Positions 10,401 through 19,376 are shown, counted from the stretch's first letter. The stretch is DNA of 64,000 bases from Natrinema caseinilyticum (GCF_024227435.1 NZ_CP100447.1:49540-113539); one strand, 5' to 3'. Notes: generated by a model from the sequence alone, not told the origin. Numbers and translations are program-made.

Positions 10401-11551
10401 TGCAGTGGTCACGCACTCGATTCACGTACTGCCTCGTCCCCGGCGTCAACAGCCCGCCAGATGCCGCCCAGCGTGCAGCCCGCTATGGAACCGGCCCGAT
10501 GAACAGCGCGACAACCGAGCGACCACCGACGCCTCCAGACAGAGAAGAGAAGGCTGAACGCCCAGCTCCCGGCGACACTGACGAGTCAAGGACCCTGGAC
10601 GAAGACGACTCTCAGGTGGAATCCCATTCAGATTCTGCTCTGGGCGGGGCTTCCAACGAGTTCGGAACCGTTCTCGGAACTGGTTCGCCATCACGGGTTC
10701 AATCGGATGATGCGACGGATAGAGACACTCCAGGAACGGAGGGCCCAACCGCAGAAACCACACCCCACGTCTCTGACCTTCCTGCGACACCTGGGGCTGG
10801 GAAGAATCTCGACCAGGGGGGTGTCCTGACCGACACCGAACGGCAGTTCCTTCGAGACGTGATTGCAGGGATCAACGGTGAACTGGAAGGGTATGACCTG
10901 ACGCAGTCGATGACGACCATTCGGGATGCGCTAGATGAGGAGATCGACGAAGAGCAGTTGGTGGAAGACGGATTCCTCGAAATTCAGCGCGTGTACGGTC
11001 GGAAGTACTACTACGTTCCTCCAGCTGGGCAGACTGCAGTCAGCAGGAAGATCTACGCGGGCCGGAACAACGGCGACCTCTTCGAGAAAACGGCTCACAA
11101 GGTCTACGTCGAGTACATCGCTCGGCACCTGCGAAACCGTGGACTTCTCGTCGAGACCTACTACGAGCCGATGGCCGGCGGGATGGTCTTCGATGTCGCT
11201 GCGTTCCTTCCGCGTGACGACGGAAGCCGACAACTTGCGGTGATTGCTGAGGTGGTGACGAACATCCGCCCGGAACTGATGGTCAAACACTACGATGATC
11301 TCGCGTCGTTCGATGGAGTTCGGAAGATGTGGATTGTCCCGCATACGGACGTTGCTCACGAAATTATCAGGGCACTGGTTGATGCGGGGCGGCTTGAGAA
11401 CGCACCACACAAAACTACCAAGAACTATGCACGTCTCTCCGAGGAGGCGTTCGACAATCCCTGTGAATGGCGATTCGTCGGGGGCCGCAATATCATCGAA
11501 TCGGTCGACCAAGCTGAGGAGGACTCCGAGGGCGATGACCTGCGTCACTAG
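7457..11551 (+). CDS. VirB4/TraG/HerA-like conjugation ATPase (1364 aa)
   Basis: Very large P-loop ATPase. The N-terminal 110 residues are disordered and acidic; about 110-540 is a VirB4-like N-terminal domain. The ATPase core has Walker A TTGGGKTT (554-561), an IFIFDKKGG strand and Walker B NLIIDEAAP (D835, E836). After a second acidic linker (about 1010-1110) there is an extra C-terminal domain of about 230 residues with a winged-helix-like part (EEQLVEDGFLEI) and a mixed alpha/beta part (MVFDVAAF, VIAEVV) recalling restriction-endonuclease folds, though no clear E-x-K is present. Such ATPases power DNA or protein transfer at the membrane. GTG starts at 7457 or 7466 are both possible. Confidence 0.8.
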   Translation: MVQVTNGSESSRRSGSGGREPRLPSIDDSEIQNAVSTRILGQRSDDSGPSSEGGKPADSAEESYPDTSPSDGPSQPDHDLGRDNSDRLSADSDDDDDGFRPYIKITPAREQVTPDHVVKGLYGLYRAGSGREMPFHLERRLSFVSTQRTFEFLIHKPADTRRFDFYLGVRPYEVEALEHLAANVRAMYPESFHFEIVPFATTDIFVDDVEPAGATLADLAAFDGIDELIELDGFEPDLLDTAEDTRDESGRDANADPTPPAMVRWEGVETKNNDWMTLLSQFSEISVDIEDSFRSPLSVLLEQATETDEPFIFQVVFTPRRDWTKEAEVQKRNLKMGTTGVFSSFKQEAAAMILGTSEEERRQRHRPDTPEQIGGTISGGADGQSTRHSRMGQIDLKQPTVTFDVSLRAAGEPSVVNGVTGAFTALSGPYYGVEGASVSRIGREFDALCRSRLSPTSIRERFQSKNPIIVASPDELANFVTVPSTGALPKASRGASGGAPDARSPLTATDEELLAEFDSGMCIGEAETASPDRDNIPISLTAEQLTHHVLRASTTGGGKTTAMINDGLSAYDELDGPIFIFDKKGGSMATEYKRAHFRQFGDLDDIVHLPVPGPNGELPAFPFFDIRPQIAAGMSREAAVQEKIDRYNELLEYVLGDEQHNQAFVAQEILSNLIGALFDPVYGQDAYAISDLLNAATKMQTEQKVPEVSDPELHATLTRHFSAEERRFATSIDAVLNRITKLKERDFIWRMLNFVPEWDGEAQRYADEQMLLDLDGLLDSKSVVLIDTGEFRPASSNVFTVLMLDYLWSWVRLRKRWNRTVLDPADGYCVNLIIDEAAPIMQSSLVRDEMIPDAREFALAFELIVHFPEQVKRDALDTRAYKEILRNINTKLIGKLAIDDELATTLFHEELDAVALSNRIASLPRGEWLAQLPDTGFMTDTPELVTLKPLPVPDGHSDGEESVDAGTYSQTAEMTFQEADELQWSRTRFTYCLVPGVNSPPDAAQRAARYGTGPMNSATTERPPTPPDREEKAERPAPGDTDESRTLDEDDSQVESHSDSALGGASNEFGTVLGTGSPSRVQSDDATDRDTPGTEGPTAETTPHVSDLPATPGAGKNLDQGGVLTDTERQFLRDVIAGINGELEGYDLTQSMTTIRDALDEEIDEEQLVEDGFLEIQRVYGRKYYYVPPAGQTAVSRKIYAGRNNGDLFEKTAHKVYVEYIARHLRNRGLLVETYYEPMAGGMVFDVAAFLPRDDGSRQLAVIAEVVTNIRPELMVKHYDDLASFDGVRKMWIVPHTDVAHEIIRALVDAGRLENAPHKTTKNYARLSEEAFDNPCEWRFVGGRNIIESVDQAEEDSEGDDLRH

Positions 11552-11553
11552 CT

Positions 11554-11738
11554 GGGCGCACCGTGCGCTCTATACCCGCTCTAAAGCAACCTCCTGCCTT
11601 CCTGCGCCTATCGGCGAAACACCTAGAATAGGTCTTGGTAGGGGAGGGAACGCAGATCCGCCCCACGGACGCACAGCCATACGGTTTTGGGCGCACCAGC
11701 CCAGTTCGAGAGAGGAATCGAGCGCACGCCGGCGCACC
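11554..11738. repeat. Three GGGCGCACC direct repeats upstream of the primase-polymerase
   Basis: The nonamer GGGCGCACC occurs at 11554-11562 and 11689-11697, and a related CGGCGCACC ends at 11738. The first copy is part of a perfect hairpin GCGCAC-C-GTGCGC directly behind the ATPase stop codon. The repeats fill the 248-nt gap between the transfer ATPase and the primase-polymerase, a place where an origin, transfer site or terminator could lie. No function is shown. Confidence 0.4.
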
Positions 11739-11742
11739 GAGG

Positions 11743-11764
11743 TTTATCGCGATGCCGAATCGGC
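11743..11764 (+). promoter_or_regulatory. TTTATC plus inverted-repeat promoter, primase-polymerase
   Basis: TTTATC at 11743-11748 is followed by a perfect repeat GCCGA (11754-11758), A, TCGGC (11760-11764). This is one member of a recurrent promoter type in this window. The start codon lies 35 nt downstream of the repeat, and a GAAGACGAC tract lies where transcription would begin. Confidence 0.6.
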
Positions 11765-11799
11765 TGTGAAGACGACCGAAGCAGTTCCCCGTTCCATCC

Positions 11800-13488
11800 A
11801 TGTCCAGCAGTGAAATCGACGATCATATGATTCCAGATAGATTGGCCGAGTGTGAGCAATGGATCTGTTGGCAGGAGGTCGAACGTGATGGGAAGCCGAC
11901 AAAGGTTCCAATCAAGCCCTATCACACAAGTGGGACTTCGAACGCCAGTGCAACGGACCCCGCAACGTGGCGTGATCTCCAGAGCGCGCTCGAGTTCCAC
12001 CAGAGCGACCGCGTCGACACCGATGGGATTGGATTCGTCTTCGCCTCCGAGACATCTATCGTCGGCGTTGACCTGGATGACTGCCGTGACCCTGATACTG
12101 GTGACCTCACTGACTGGGCTCGTGATATCGTCGAGCGACTCGATTCCTACACTGAGGTTTCTCCATCTGGCCGCGGTGTTCACGTCCTCCTCGAAGGAGA
12201 ACTCCCGCCTGGACGCAACCGGCGTGGTGACGTCGAGATGTACGACGAAGCTCGCTTCTTTACCGTCACGACCGACCACGTCGAAGGGACGCCTGAGACA
12301 ATTGCTCGCCGGCAAGACGCATTGCTCGGTGTACACTACGAATACGTTCAGTCCTCATCTGATTCGGATACTGAGGCAGTTGACCTCGATCAGGCAATCA
12401 ACGCGGTAGCGAAGAATGGGAACGAAGCGTCGGATGGCGAGTCGGCTGGTGATTCACCCGCTGGAGAGTCGGGTGATGAGAAACCACAGGCCATCGGTTC
12501 GAAGTCGAGTCTGTATGCTCGCTATGGCCTCGATTTCCCGGACATAGAAGATCCGGCGCTCGAAGTCGCACTGCACAGTTGCAGCGTAGATATCCTTCCT
12601 GATGATCCCCCGACTACACTCGACGAAATCGTCGGTCCCGGGGTCGACCTCGACGATGACGCACTCCTCCAGCAGGCGATGGCCTCGAAAAGTGGCGACA
12701 CCATCGCGGCTCTCTACGATGGAAACAAGGAACTCTGGGCATCGCCTGAGAGCCGATATCCCTCGCAGTCGGAGGCAGACATGGGGCTGTGTTTCTATCT
12801 GGGGTTTTGGACCGGTGGCGATCCTGAACGGATGGATCGCTTGTTCCGGGATTCTGGCCTCTACCGGGGTAAGTGGGATCGGGTCCACTTCGCGAACGGC
12901 GCGACGTATGGAGACGTGTGTATCGCTCGGACGCTCTTGACTATCGATGACTACTACACACCGCCAACGGACCGAGAGCGTTCAACACCTGATGACCGAA
13001 ACGAAAACCTGGATGAGACGGCACTCTCGGAGGAGCCAGCTCATAACACTGGTTCTGATCTCGTGGATACTGACGCCGTTGACGACGCTCGTCGTTTAGC
13101 CGCAAAGGTACAACGTCAGCAGCGTGAACTTGACGAGAAGCGTGAGCGGATTGCAGAATTAGAGAGTCGGCTTCGTCAGTATCGGACAGTTCTCGGGATT
13201 GACCCTGCCAGCGAGAGGACTCTCCTCAGAGAATTGAGGGACACAGACACTGTCACCAGCAACGGGAGTCGAAGCCACCCTAGCCGCCAGTCCTGGACTG
13301 GACAACACGGCGACAGTGAATCCAAGGATGGTGCTGAGCTACATTCGAATGGACAGGACCAGCCTGATCGCGAGGAGACGGCTACTGATGATGTACTCCC
13401 CTCTGATGAAGAACTCAGTGGGACATCAGATGAGGAGAAGCCATCCTCGAGTGGATTACTCAATCGTCTTCGCCGGCGACTGTCTTGA
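11800..13488 (+). CDS. NrS-1-type primase-polymerase (AEP family, 562 aa)
   Basis: Archaeo-eukaryotic primase/polymerase of the phage NrS-1 kind. The catalytic hDhD motif is GVDLDDC (D91, D93); the second motif is SGRGVH (residues 123-128), followed by EMYDEARFFTVT near 147-158. The middle region (about 285-375) matches the NrS-1 helical bundle that binds single-stranded DNA, with PSQSEADMGL and SGLYRGKWDR. The usual helicase domain after it is missing; the last 150 residues are a coiled coil (about 430-465) and an acidic, disordered tail. Such enzymes start and copy DNA on plasmids and phages. A separate helicase would be needed in trans. Confidence 0.88.
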   Translation: MSSSEIDDHMIPDRLAECEQWICWQEVERDGKPTKVPIKPYHTSGTSNASATDPATWRDLQSALEFHQSDRVDTDGIGFVFASETSIVGVDLDDCRDPDTGDLTDWARDIVERLDSYTEVSPSGRGVHVLLEGELPPGRNRRGDVEMYDEARFFTVTTDHVEGTPETIARRQDALLGVHYEYVQSSSDSDTEAVDLDQAINAVAKNGNEASDGESAGDSPAGESGDEKPQAIGSKSSLYARYGLDFPDIEDPALEVALHSCSVDILPDDPPTTLDEIVGPGVDLDDDALLQQAMASKSGDTIAALYDGNKELWASPESRYPSQSEADMGLCFYLGFWTGGDPERMDRLFRDSGLYRGKWDRVHFANGATYGDVCIARTLLTIDDYYTPPTDRERSTPDDRNENLDETALSEEPAHNTGSDLVDTDAVDDARRLAAKVQRQQRELDEKRERIAELESRLRQYRTVLGIDPASERTLLRELRDTDTVTSNGSRSHPSRQSWTGQHGDSESKDGAELHSNGQDQPDREETATDDVLPSDEELSGTSDEEKPSSSGLLNRLRRRLS

Positions 13489-13634
13489 GACGCCGCCAAT
13501 AACAAACTGCTGCACCCTGTTTCACCAGCTGGCGTTACGTGGATCTGGATATCTATCGGCTCCCAGTAGTTCAGGAATGGGTGACATTTATTTATCCGTG
13601 ACTTGTGCTTCTATCTCACTGTCTAGTCGTACTC

Positions 13635-14936
13635 ATGAAGGACGCCCTGGAACTACTGTACACGGGAGATCTCCACCTCGGCCGTCACCCGAGTCGAATT
13701 CCGGATGATTTGGATGGTCCGGAGCTGTCGCCGAAAGCCGTCTGGCTGTCGACGGTCCAGGAGGCAATCGACCGGGATGTCGACGCGGTCGTGATTGCTG
13801 GTGATGTCGTCGATCAGGAGAATCGCTACTTCGAGGCGTACGGCGCGTTCGAAGATGGAGTTGCACAACTCGACGAAGCTGGGATTCCAGTCGTTGTGGT
13901 AGCCGGGAACCACGACTTCGATGCCCTCCCTGATATGGTCGATAACCTCGACGCTGACACGCTCCAGTTCCTCGGGAGAGACGGGCAGTGGGAACGTTGG
14001 ACGCTCGAACGGGACGGCAAGCCCATCGCCCACTTCGATGGCTGGTCGTTTTCGGCCGAACACGTCTACGAGTCCCCGCTCGATGAGTATGACCTCCCGG
14101 CGACCGATGACGCTCCTCAGATCGGAGTACTTCACGCCGACCTCAACTCGCGAGGCAGCCGGTACGCACCGGTTCTGTCGAGCGAACTCCGCGACACCGC
14201 GGCAGATGCCTGGTTACTCGGTCATATTCACAGTCCAGGCATCCAGATCGACTCGCGTCCACTGGCGTTGTACTCGGGGTCGCCACAACCCCTTGACCCA
14301 GGGGAACAGCAAGCCCACGGCCCGTGGACGATAACGATACCTGAAAACGGAGACGTACAAGCTGAACAGATTCCCCTGGCATCCGTTCGCTACGACAGGG
14401 TTTCTGTCGACGTCTCCGGGGTAGACGACCCACAGGAAGCGACCGCCGTCATTTCGGACGAAATCAAGGAACACGTTCGCTCCGAACTCGATACGAGGTC
14501 GCTGGAACTCAGCCTCGTTCGCGTTCATCTAACTGGACGGACGGATGCGCACTCGGCGCTCGTCGATCAGCATCGGTCGATGGAGCGTGACCTCGGATTC
14601 CGGGAGGGCTCGGTTTCCGTCCGGATCGAATCGATTGATGTCGATACCCGGCCGGCAATCGATCTCGAAGACCTTGCGGAGGGAGACAATGCAGCTGCGT
14701 ACCTCGCGGGTCTCCTGCTCGAAATCGAGAACGGTGATCCTCACGAAGCTTACAGTGACGTGCTCGATAACTCGTTAGGCGCTGTACGGCAGGCTCATAG
14801 TGCGAATGCGTACAACCCGCTTCGACGCGAGACTGAACTCGAGGATCCGGACGACGCTGACGCTATCGAGCATCTCGAACAGCAAGCACGGGTACTGCTC
14901 GATACCCTACTCAGCCAAAAGGAGGGTAACGCATGA
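13635..14936 (+). CDS. Mre11/SbcD-like metallophosphoesterase (433 aa)
   Basis: Calcineurin-type phosphoesterase: GDLHLGRHP (motif I), VVIAGDVVD (motif II), VVAGNHDFD (motif III), LHADL and GHIHSPGI/YSGSPQP for the later metal ligands. This order is that of SbcD/Mre11/YhaO nucleases. The ATG at 13635 (MKDALELLYTGD) is preferred over a GTG 30 nt earlier because the fold begins right after it. The gene overlaps the Rad50-like gene by ATGA, so the pair is translationally coupled and very likely forms one nuclease-ATPase complex acting on DNA ends. A TTTATTTATC tract at about 13588-13597 may be the promoter. Confidence 0.88.
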   Translation: MKDALELLYTGDLHLGRHPSRIPDDLDGPELSPKAVWLSTVQEAIDRDVDAVVIAGDVVDQENRYFEAYGAFEDGVAQLDEAGIPVVVVAGNHDFDALPDMVDNLDADTLQFLGRDGQWERWTLERDGKPIAHFDGWSFSAEHVYESPLDEYDLPATDDAPQIGVLHADLNSRGSRYAPVLSSELRDTAADAWLLGHIHSPGIQIDSRPLALYSGSPQPLDPGEQQAHGPWTITIPENGDVQAEQIPLASVRYDRVSVDVSGVDDPQEATAVISDEIKEHVRSELDTRSLELSLVRVHLTGRTDAHSALVDQHRSMERDLGFREGSVSVRIESIDVDTRPAIDLEDLAEGDNAAAYLAGLLLEIENGDPHEAYSDVLDNSLGAVRQAHSANAYNPLRRETELEDPDDADAIEHLEQQARVLLDTLLSQKEGNA

Positions 14937-17900
14937 CCAGGGACCCGATCTGCTTCGAGGAAATCCAGATCGTCCAAGCTCCTGGATTCGAAACTGGCGG
15001 CTTCTCTGTCGACGACCTGTGCTCCGGCATCAATGTCGTTCATGGGCCGAACGCGGCAGGAAAAACGACGCTCGCTGAGTCGCTCGAATGGCTTTGCTGG
15101 CCCGAGACCGCCGACGAACGTGCATCCCTCGTGGGGCAGCTCTCGCTGAACGGTGAGGCCTGGCGAGTCGAAGTCGACAATGGACGCACGAGCTACCAAC
15201 GCGACGGCCAGGAGGCGAACGGTCCGAGCCTCCCTCCGGCCGATCAACGCGACCGCTACCGTCTCTCCCTCCACGACCTGCTCCAGCGGGACAACAACAA
15301 CGAATCGTTCGCCGAGATAATCGAGCGAGAATCAGCTGGTGGCTACGATCTCTCCGCAGCATACGACGAGCTCGGGTATTCGGATTCCCCGAGTCGGGCC
15401 AACAGGAACGTCGTCCAGAACGCCAAGGGAGCGATTCAGGAGTTGCGTGAGGCGCGAAACAACGTATCCGAACTACGCCAAGAGCAGAACGAACTCTCCC
15501 GGTTACGCAGTGAGCTGGAGGCAGCGCGTCATGCACAGGAACGCTCCGAACTGCTCGAGCAGGCGATCGACTACGCACAGGCGAGAAACGAGCTGGAGCA
15601 GGCTGAATCGAGACTCGACGAGTTCCCCGATATCTTAGAGCAGGTCGACGGAGACGAAATCGAGCGTGTTCGATCCCTCGAAGATGACATCGATGGGTGG
15701 ACCGAGAAAAAAGACGAGGCCGAGAAAACGGAAACAGACGCTCAGGACCGGCTCGATGAGGCAGATCTTCCTGAAGAAGGCCTCCCGACAGGCCGTATCG
15801 ACCATCTGAAAGAGCTTCGCGATGACCTCGATTCTGCGGAGGACCGGAAACGCGATCTCGAAGGAGAGTTGGCTGACGCAAAACGGCAGCGAGAAACTGC
15901 CCGAGAGGATATTCCCCTCAATGTCGATACCGAGGACCTCGTTGGCCTGGAGCCCGTCACGTGGAAGACCGTCTCGAAGTTCGCACGAGAGGCCGAGGAA
16001 CTCCAGTCCGAGCGTGAAACCCGGGAGGCCGTCCAGCGACTTCTGGAGGACGGGGAGCATCCTGAGCCCGATCTACCCACGCTTCAACGTGCGAGTCAGT
16101 CGCTGGAGGAATGGCTGGCTGCGTCCGCTTCTACGGAGTCGAACGACGGTTCGGAAGCATTCCGTATCGCCACGTTCTCGGCCATTTCCCTCGCCTCGAC
16201 GGCAGTCGCGCTGGGACTCCTGGTGCATCCACTGCTGTTCTCAATCCTGGTCGTAGCCGCTGGCATCTTCTGGTATGGGCTGCGCGCTCGCTCACAGTCC
16301 GCAGACGGAGGGAATTCACGAGAACCGCACCGTGAGTCGTTCGAGAAAACTGGTCTGAAGCCGCCAGAGACCTGGTCCGAGGACGCGGTTCGGTCCCGTC
16401 TGATCGGACTGTACGACGCAATCGCAGAGCACAAGCTGGCCGAGCGACGGTCCGAATGGCGCGATAGCCTGGCGACGGACTCGGACACGCTCGAACAGAA
16501 GGAGCAGGATCTGGAGAAAACACGTGCCAAACTCCAAGACCAGTTGGGCGCCGCGCCAGATGCGTCCGATGTCGAACTCGCCGTGATCTCCAAGCGAGTA
16601 CTCGACTGGCAGGAAGCCCACGACGAGGTTGAGGGGATTCGAGAGAACATCGAAACCGTCGAGGACCAGATCGTGGCCGCCCGTGAAGACCTCCAAGCGA
16701 AACTCGATCCCTACGGCTACGACGACGTCCAGAGCTCCGGCGAAGCGACCGAGGCAATCCGGAACCTCGAGAACCGCGAACAGCAACGCGAAACCGCACA
16801 GCGGGACCTCGACCAAGCTACCGAGACGATTCAGGAAGCGACTGAGAAAATCGATTCGCTGGAGGCCGAACGCGATGAAATCTTTGTAAATCTGGATCTC
16901 GACTCCGATGACCACGATAGGTTGGAGGAACTCTGTGAGCAGGTCGACGCATACGACTCGGCTGCGGAAGCCGTACGAGAGGCCGAAATCAGGGCGAACA
17001 CGGAGGCCGAAGAACTCGAAAGCTACCCAGAATTCGAACCGGACCTCAAGGAGCAGGAGATTGCTGACCTCAGAGAGGACCTTCGTGAGGCGGAACGAAC
17101 TGCCGAGGATTTCGACGACCTGCAGTCACGGATTGCCGATATCAAGGCGGAGATCAGGCAGGCGAAGTCCGACGACCAAGTTGAAACGGCGCTCGCAGAG
17201 CGTGACCGGGCGCTCGATGAACTGAAAGACCAACTTGAGGACGACTGTGCTGCGATGGTTGGCGACGTCCTGGTGGATCACGTTCAGGAGGCGACGATGG
17301 AGACGAGTCGCCCTGACGTCTTCGAGCGTGCTCGTGAAATCCTGGCGACGATCACTCGTGGTCGGTATCGGTTGGACTTCGACGAGAATGAAGCCGAGTT
17401 CCGCGCGTTCGACGAATCCAAACAGAAGGGACTCGCGCTCGACGAGCTTTCGAGCGGTACTCGGGTTCAGGTCCTGCTCGCCGTTCGGATCGCCTTCGTC
17501 GAACAGCAGGAGCAGGGCGTTCGGATCCCGCTCCTCCTCGACGAGACACTCGCCAACACCGACGACCGCAGGGCGAAGACCATCATCGAGTCGACGATCG
17601 AACTCGCTCGGAACGGTCGGCAGGTCTTCTATTTCACCGCACAGGGCGACGAAGTGGCGAAGTGGACTGCTGCACTGGAGAGCACGAACGGCGTCACCCA
17701 CGAAATCATCGACCTTGCAACGGTTCGCGATGTGGACGACTCCGTCCATATCCCTGATCTGGAATCGGTCGAATCGTTCACTCCGAAGGCACCCAGTCCC
17801 GTCAGTCACGACCATGCCTCGTATGGGGACGAACTCGCGGTGGACTCGTTCAATCCGCACCGTGGCGTTGGGACAGCGCACCTGTGGTATGTGGTCGACG

Positions 17901-18409
17901 ATGTCGAAACCCTCCATCAACTCTTGGAGCTCGGAATCGAGCACTGGGGGCAGCTGAACAACCTGCTTCAGTGGGGCAACGGAGATCTCTCCTCCGTTGA
18001 TTCCGACCAGATATCGGTCGCAGAGGAGAATGCTGCGGCGCTGAGCGAGTTCGTCGACGCCTGGAAGGTTGGTCGTGGCGAGCCCGTTGATCGAGAGGCT
18101 CTCGAGGCCTCTGGTGCGGTGAGCGGTAACTTCATCGACGAGGTCACTGCACTTGCCGAATCGGTCAATGGGGATGGAAGGCAGATCGTCGATGCCCTGC
18201 ACAGTGGCGAAGTGAACCGCTTCCGTAGCGGAAAAGCGAACAAGCTGGAGACGTATCTCGAAGAGAACGGGTACATTGAACCTCGTGAGACGCTGGATCA
18301 TGGCCAGATTCGTGCCCGCGTCATCGAGCGTTATGTCGGCGAAGGCGTCTCTCGCGACGAGGCCAAAGACAGGACCGACGAACTGCTTTCACGCTTGGAC
18401 GGTGCCTAA
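14933..18409 (+). CDS. Rad50/SbcC/YhaN-like SMC-type ATPase (1158 aa)
   Basis: Walker A GPNAAGKTT at residues 38-46. A long coiled coil (about 170-770) is interrupted near 405-440 by a hydrophobic hairpin that could cross the membrane, as in YhaN-type proteins. The ABC signature LSSGTR (near 840) and Walker B LLLDE (D870, E871) follow. The last 230 residues form an extra helical domain not seen in canonical Rad50. No CxxC zinc hook is visible in the coiled coil, so it is closer to YhaN/SbcC variants than to chromosomal Rad50. Partner of the overlapping phosphoesterase; likely processes DNA ends during replication or defence of the element. Confidence 0.85.
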   Translation: MTRDPICFEEIQIVQAPGFETGGFSVDDLCSGINVVHGPNAAGKTTLAESLEWLCWPETADERASLVGQLSLNGEAWRVEVDNGRTSYQRDGQEANGPSLPPADQRDRYRLSLHDLLQRDNNNESFAEIIERESAGGYDLSAAYDELGYSDSPSRANRNVVQNAKGAIQELREARNNVSELRQEQNELSRLRSELEAARHAQERSELLEQAIDYAQARNELEQAESRLDEFPDILEQVDGDEIERVRSLEDDIDGWTEKKDEAEKTETDAQDRLDEADLPEEGLPTGRIDHLKELRDDLDSAEDRKRDLEGELADAKRQRETAREDIPLNVDTEDLVGLEPVTWKTVSKFAREAEELQSERETREAVQRLLEDGEHPEPDLPTLQRASQSLEEWLAASASTESNDGSEAFRIATFSAISLASTAVALGLLVHPLLFSILVVAAGIFWYGLRARSQSADGGNSREPHRESFEKTGLKPPETWSEDAVRSRLIGLYDAIAEHKLAERRSEWRDSLATDSDTLEQKEQDLEKTRAKLQDQLGAAPDASDVELAVISKRVLDWQEAHDEVEGIRENIETVEDQIVAAREDLQAKLDPYGYDDVQSSGEATEAIRNLENREQQRETAQRDLDQATETIQEATEKIDSLEAERDEIFVNLDLDSDDHDRLEELCEQVDAYDSAAEAVREAEIRANTEAEELESYPEFEPDLKEQEIADLREDLREAERTAEDFDDLQSRIADIKAEIRQAKSDDQVETALAERDRALDELKDQLEDDCAAMVGDVLVDHVQEATMETSRPDVFERAREILATITRGRYRLDFDENEAEFRAFDESKQKGLALDELSSGTRVQVLLAVRIAFVEQQEQGVRIPLLLDETLANTDDRRAKTIIESTIELARNGRQVFYFTAQGDEVAKWTAALESTNGVTHEIIDLATVRDVDDSVHIPDLESVESFTPKAPSPVSHDHASYGDELAVDSFNPHRGVGTAHLWYVVDDVETLHQLLELGIEHWGQLNNLLQWGNGDLSSVDSDQISVAEENAAALSEFVDAWKVGRGEPVDREALEASGAVSGNFIDEVTALAESVNGDGRQIVDALHSGEVNRFRSGKANKLETYLEENGYIEPRETLDHGQIRARVIERYVGEGVSRDEAKDRTDELLSRLDGA

Positions 18410-18417
18410 TTCATTGA

Positions 18418-18447
18418 CCTTATCCAAAATCAGGGAATAACGTTCCC
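18418..18447 (+). promoter_or_regulatory. TATA-like box plus GGGAA/TTCCC inverted repeat
   Basis: CCTTATCC around 18418-18425 lies about 30 nt before the ATG at 18452. A perfect repeat GGGAA (18433-18437) and TTCCC (18443-18447) with loop TAACG covers about -19 to -5. The same loop occurs in the repeat before the VirB2-like gene. Confidence 0.5.
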
Positions 18448-18451
18448 TCAC

Positions 18452-19138
18452 ATGGCGAATCCACCACTGAATATCGATTATTGGGCTTCTCTGTACTCTG
18501 CTTATACTGACTACGCCCAAGAGTACGACAACGCGATGGAGCATTCTCGTCTTGTCGATAGAGCACAGAATCTCTGGGATTGGAAGGGGCTAAATCGAAC
18601 GATTGCATTTGAACAAATCACTGACGTACTCGAACAACTCGATCAAGCGGACTACATTCCCCAGGACCAAGAAGTAGCAATTGTATCGCTATCAGATCGG
18701 TTGATGGATGAGGGAGTCGTTGAGTCGAAAAGTCTCGTCACGTCAGCATTTATCCTCCATCTGATGGCAAGTGACCCGGATCGATATTCCGTGAAGTTCC
18801 CGATCTACGACCGCCGAGTGTGGAACGCTTATGTTTACCTCTGGAGAGTACGGAAGGACGGAAATCAACTGTACAGACAAGCGAGCCAGAGTCCATCTCA
18901 GTATGGCGAATTCTGTCGAAAGTTTGGTCAAACCTGTCCAGATGGCAAGGCCCGGAATTACGAACGAGCGCTATTCATGTTCGGGGGATTCATCATGAAT
19001 CTACCACCGAACGACGCTCCGACACCAATAAAGAATATCGACGAGAAACTAAAGAGACAAGAGAAAACGCTCACTGATATGCACGACACGTCTGGATATG
19101 CATTGATCAATATTCACGAGATACTGGAATCTGATTAG
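18452..19138 (+). CDS. Hypothetical helical protein (228 aa)
   Basis: Soluble, mainly helical protein with less acidic bias than its neighbours. It contains FPIYDRRVWNAYVYLW near residues 115-130; a similar FPxYDR motif is seen in helix-hairpin-helix-like and uncharacterised phage or plasmid proteins. Two cysteines near 155-162 do not form a metal motif. It stands alone between the Rad50-like gene and RPA with its own promoter. No function can be assigned. Confidence 0.65.
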   Translation: MANPPLNIDYWASLYSAYTDYAQEYDNAMEHSRLVDRAQNLWDWKGLNRTIAFEQITDVLEQLDQADYIPQDQEVAIVSLSDRLMDEGVVESKSLVTSAFILHLMASDPDRYSVKFPIYDRRVWNAYVYLWRVRKDGNQLYRQASQSPSQYGEFCRKFGQTCPDGKARNYERALFMFGGFIMNLPPNDAPTPIKNIDEKLKRQEKTLTDMHDTSGYALINIHEILESD

Positions 19139-19263
19139 AACTGAATCAGTGATGCACCCTCTGTATCTCGCTTAACCGCATCATCAGTTACCGAGTGTTT
19201 CGATATAACCGCCTCTCCAGACTAATCTCAGACTTCGTGGCCTGCTGGTGACTGATTCTGGGA

Positions 19264-19282
19264 TTTATCTTCCCCAAGGGGA
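19264..19282 (+). promoter_or_regulatory. TTTATC plus inverted-repeat promoter, RPA gene
   Basis: TTTATC at 19264-19269 is followed by the perfect repeat TCCCC-AA-GGGGA (19271-19282). A GGGAGCGAC tract follows at about 19298-19306 and a second possible hairpin, ACACAC with GTGTGT, lies at about 19311-19339. The start codon is at 19377, so the gene probably has a leader, which is uncommon in haloarchaea. Confidence 0.6.
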
Positions 19283-19376
19283 TGAGGAGAATCAGAGAGG
19301 GAGCGACGAAAACACACTCTGACAGCGAATCGGTGTGTCTCGAATGCTTCCTCCAGTGCCTCCTCGGAGAACAACG

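Noticed and set aside
17126..18301. 391-aa minus-strand ORF inside the Rad50-like gene
   Set aside because: Antisense to the signature and Walker B motifs of the ATPase; no start context and no family.
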